NCBI RefSeq assembly: GCF_018919175.1
Contig: NZ_JAHLQL010000001.1
Span: 186,001 to 250,000 of the forward strand
Reading direction: 5' to 3'
DNA length: 64,000 nucleotides
Source: Clostridium simiarum
GTDB lineage: Bacteria; Bacillota; Clostridia; Clostridiales; Clostridiaceae
A program made the translations under genes and the position numbers. Below the pieces are notes generated by a model. That model had not been told where the DNA came from and ran no database searches. It saw nothing but the letters and a program-made list of their open reading frames with translations. Positions 62,983 through 64,000 of this stretch are shown here, in pieces. The stretch's first letter is position 1. Each line of letters begins with the position of its first letter.

Positions 62983-64000
62983 ATGAACAGTTTATATTAC
63001 ATAGCCATAGTACTATTTTCAGGCATGTTATGTGCAAAACTACTTTCTAAAATAAAACTTCCAAACGTAACCGGATATTTAATTGCTGGAGTAATTATAG
63101 GTCCTTATGTATTAAAAATTGTGCCTCAAGATGCAGTAAAATCTTTAGGGATATTATCAGAGGCAGCCCTTGGATTTATTGCCTATGGAATAGGCAGTGA
63201 ATTTTTACTAAAGAATATAAAAAAGACAGGTAAAACTGTTATAATGATAACAATTTTTGAAGCATTAGGGGCAGTACTTTTAGTGGATTTAGCCATGATA
63301 TTTATTTTTAAACAACCCTTACCTTTTAGCTTAACTATTGGAGCTATAGCTGCAGCTACAGCACCAGCGGCTACTATATTAGTAATAAGACAATATAATG
63401 CTAAAGGTAATTTTACAACCACTCTTTTACAAGTAGTAGCTATGGATGATGCTATAGGTATAATTGCCTTTGGCATATCTCTTGCGATAGCTCAAGCACT
63501 TATAGGTGGAGCTTCAACTTCTCTAGCCATGGCTATATTAAAGCCTCTAATTGAAATAGTCTTTTCTATAGTTATAGGATTTATATTAGGATTTATCTTT
63601 GCATATCTAGGTAAAAAAGTTCAAGGTGAGAATGAATTATTATCTTTAACTATAGCATTTATATTTTTTGCTATAGGAATTTCTATAAAATTAAATCTAT
63701 CTACCCTACTTACATGTATGATGCTAGGAGCCACTATAACTAATTTAAGTAGCAATAGTAGTAGATTTTTAAGTATTGTGGATAGATTTACACCTCCACT
63801 TTTTATAGCATTTTTTACAATTGCAGGTTTAGAGTTGAATCTGTCAGTGCTAGGAAGTGTAGGAGTTATAGGACTTGGATATATGGTATTTAGAGTTATA
63901 GGCAAAATGCTTGGGGTATACATTGCAGGTTATATAACAAAAGCAGAGGAAAATGTAAGGAAATATTTAGGGTTGGCTTTAGTTCCTCAAGCAGGGGTAG
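62983..64000 (+). CDS. CPA2-type cation/proton antiporter, 3'-truncated by the window edge
   Basis: The frame is open from the ATG at 62983 to the window end (339 codons). The protein has about ten hydrophobic helices. LPNVTGYLIAGVIIGPYVL in the first helices, GAIAAATAPAAT, and VVAMDDAIGIIAFG (the DD motif of the transport site) are typical of CPA2 antiporters. The ion (sodium or potassium) is not determined. Any C-terminal regulatory domain is beyond the window. The start codon follows the stop of the PII-like gene directly. Confidence 0.9.
   Translation, partial: MNSLYYIAIVLFSGMLCAKLLSKIKLPNVTGYLIAGVIIGPYVLKIVPQDAVKSLGILSEAALGFIAYGIGSEFLLKNIKKTGKTVIMITIFEALGAVLLVDLAMIFIFKQPLPFSLTIGAIAAATAPAATILVIRQYNAKGNFTTTLLQVVAMDDAIGIIAFGISLAIAQALIGGASTSLAMAILKPLIEIVFSIVIGFILGFIFAYLGKKVQGENELLSLTIAFIFFAIGISIKLNLSTLLTCMMLGATITNLSSNSSRFLSIVDRFTPPLFIAFFTIAGLELNLSVLGSVGVIGLGYMVFRVIGKMLGVYIAGYITKAEENVRKYLGLALVPQAGV

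Overview
This window is a stretch of chromosome from a very AT-rich, Gram-positive, spore-forming anaerobe, most likely Clostridium in the strict sense. The evidence is the gene content and order: spoIID, spoIIQ, spoIIID and a mbl/mreB gene after murA, an alpha/beta-type spore protein gene, a thl promoter that looks like the one known from Clostridium acetobutylicum, T-box, SAM-I and FMN leaders, and a RaiA-type RNA in front of raiA. I see no insertion sequence, prophage or CRISPR array. It is a core-genome window with a few accessory or decaying genes. I could not determine the species.

Layout. 1-4.8 kb: end of prmC, then prfA, an unknown membrane protein, a ZIP metal transporter, the tRNA t6A enzyme gene ywlC/tsaC and the arginine phosphatase gene ywlE. 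4.8-10.3 kb: rpiB, upp, a dCMP deaminase gene, wecA/tagO, wecB/mnaA and thl. 10.4-17.3 kb: the complete F1Fo ATP synthase operon atpIBEFHAGDC; its epsilon subunit lacks the usual C-terminal helical domain. 17.5-24.0 kb: envelope and sporulation genes ywmB, murA, spoIID, spoIIQ, spoIIID, mbl/mreB, then yyaC on the other strand. 24.4-25.0 kb: a possible 24-residue ORF and five tRNA genes (Thr-Tyr-Val-Thr-Tyr). 25.0-30.1 kb: SAM-I riboswitch with metK, nagA on the minus strand, and recD2. 30.1-36.8 kb: a comFA-like helicase gene without its ATPase motifs, comFC, a RaiA-type ncRNA with its own promoter and terminator, raiA/hpf, secA, and prfB with a programmed frameshift. 36.8-42.9 kb: tex, an FMN riboswitch with ribU, then rimI, tsaB, tsaE and a two-HD-domain protein on the minus strand.

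43-50 kb is more mixed. It has an orphan ZnuA-like binding protein without metal ligands, a CBS-ACT protein, a comFB-like gene, small membrane proteins, a gene remnant, tRNA-Trp, an unexplained GC-rich intergenic island, a Y-family polymerase and a polysaccharide deacetylase. 50-58.3 kb: a large secreted subtilase, a SASP gene followed by an 18-base triple repeat, and a yhaO/yhaN nuclease pair. 58.4-60 kb: bioY behind a perfect BirA-type operator and trpP behind a Trp T-box, both on the minus strand. 60-64 kb: an ABC importer of unknown substrate, and a PII-like protein gene directly upstream of a CPA2 cation/proton antiporter that runs off the window.

Themes. Translation is heavily represented: RF1, RF2, PrmC, three t6A genes, RimI, RaiA and six tRNAs. 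Small-molecule sensing is mostly by RNA (SAM, FMN, Trp) or an operator palindrome (biotin). Competence-type genes comEB, comFA-like, comFC and comFB are scattered, and the helicase is probably inactive. All positions, starts and motifs were read by eye; family assignments are from recognition of motifs, not from a search.
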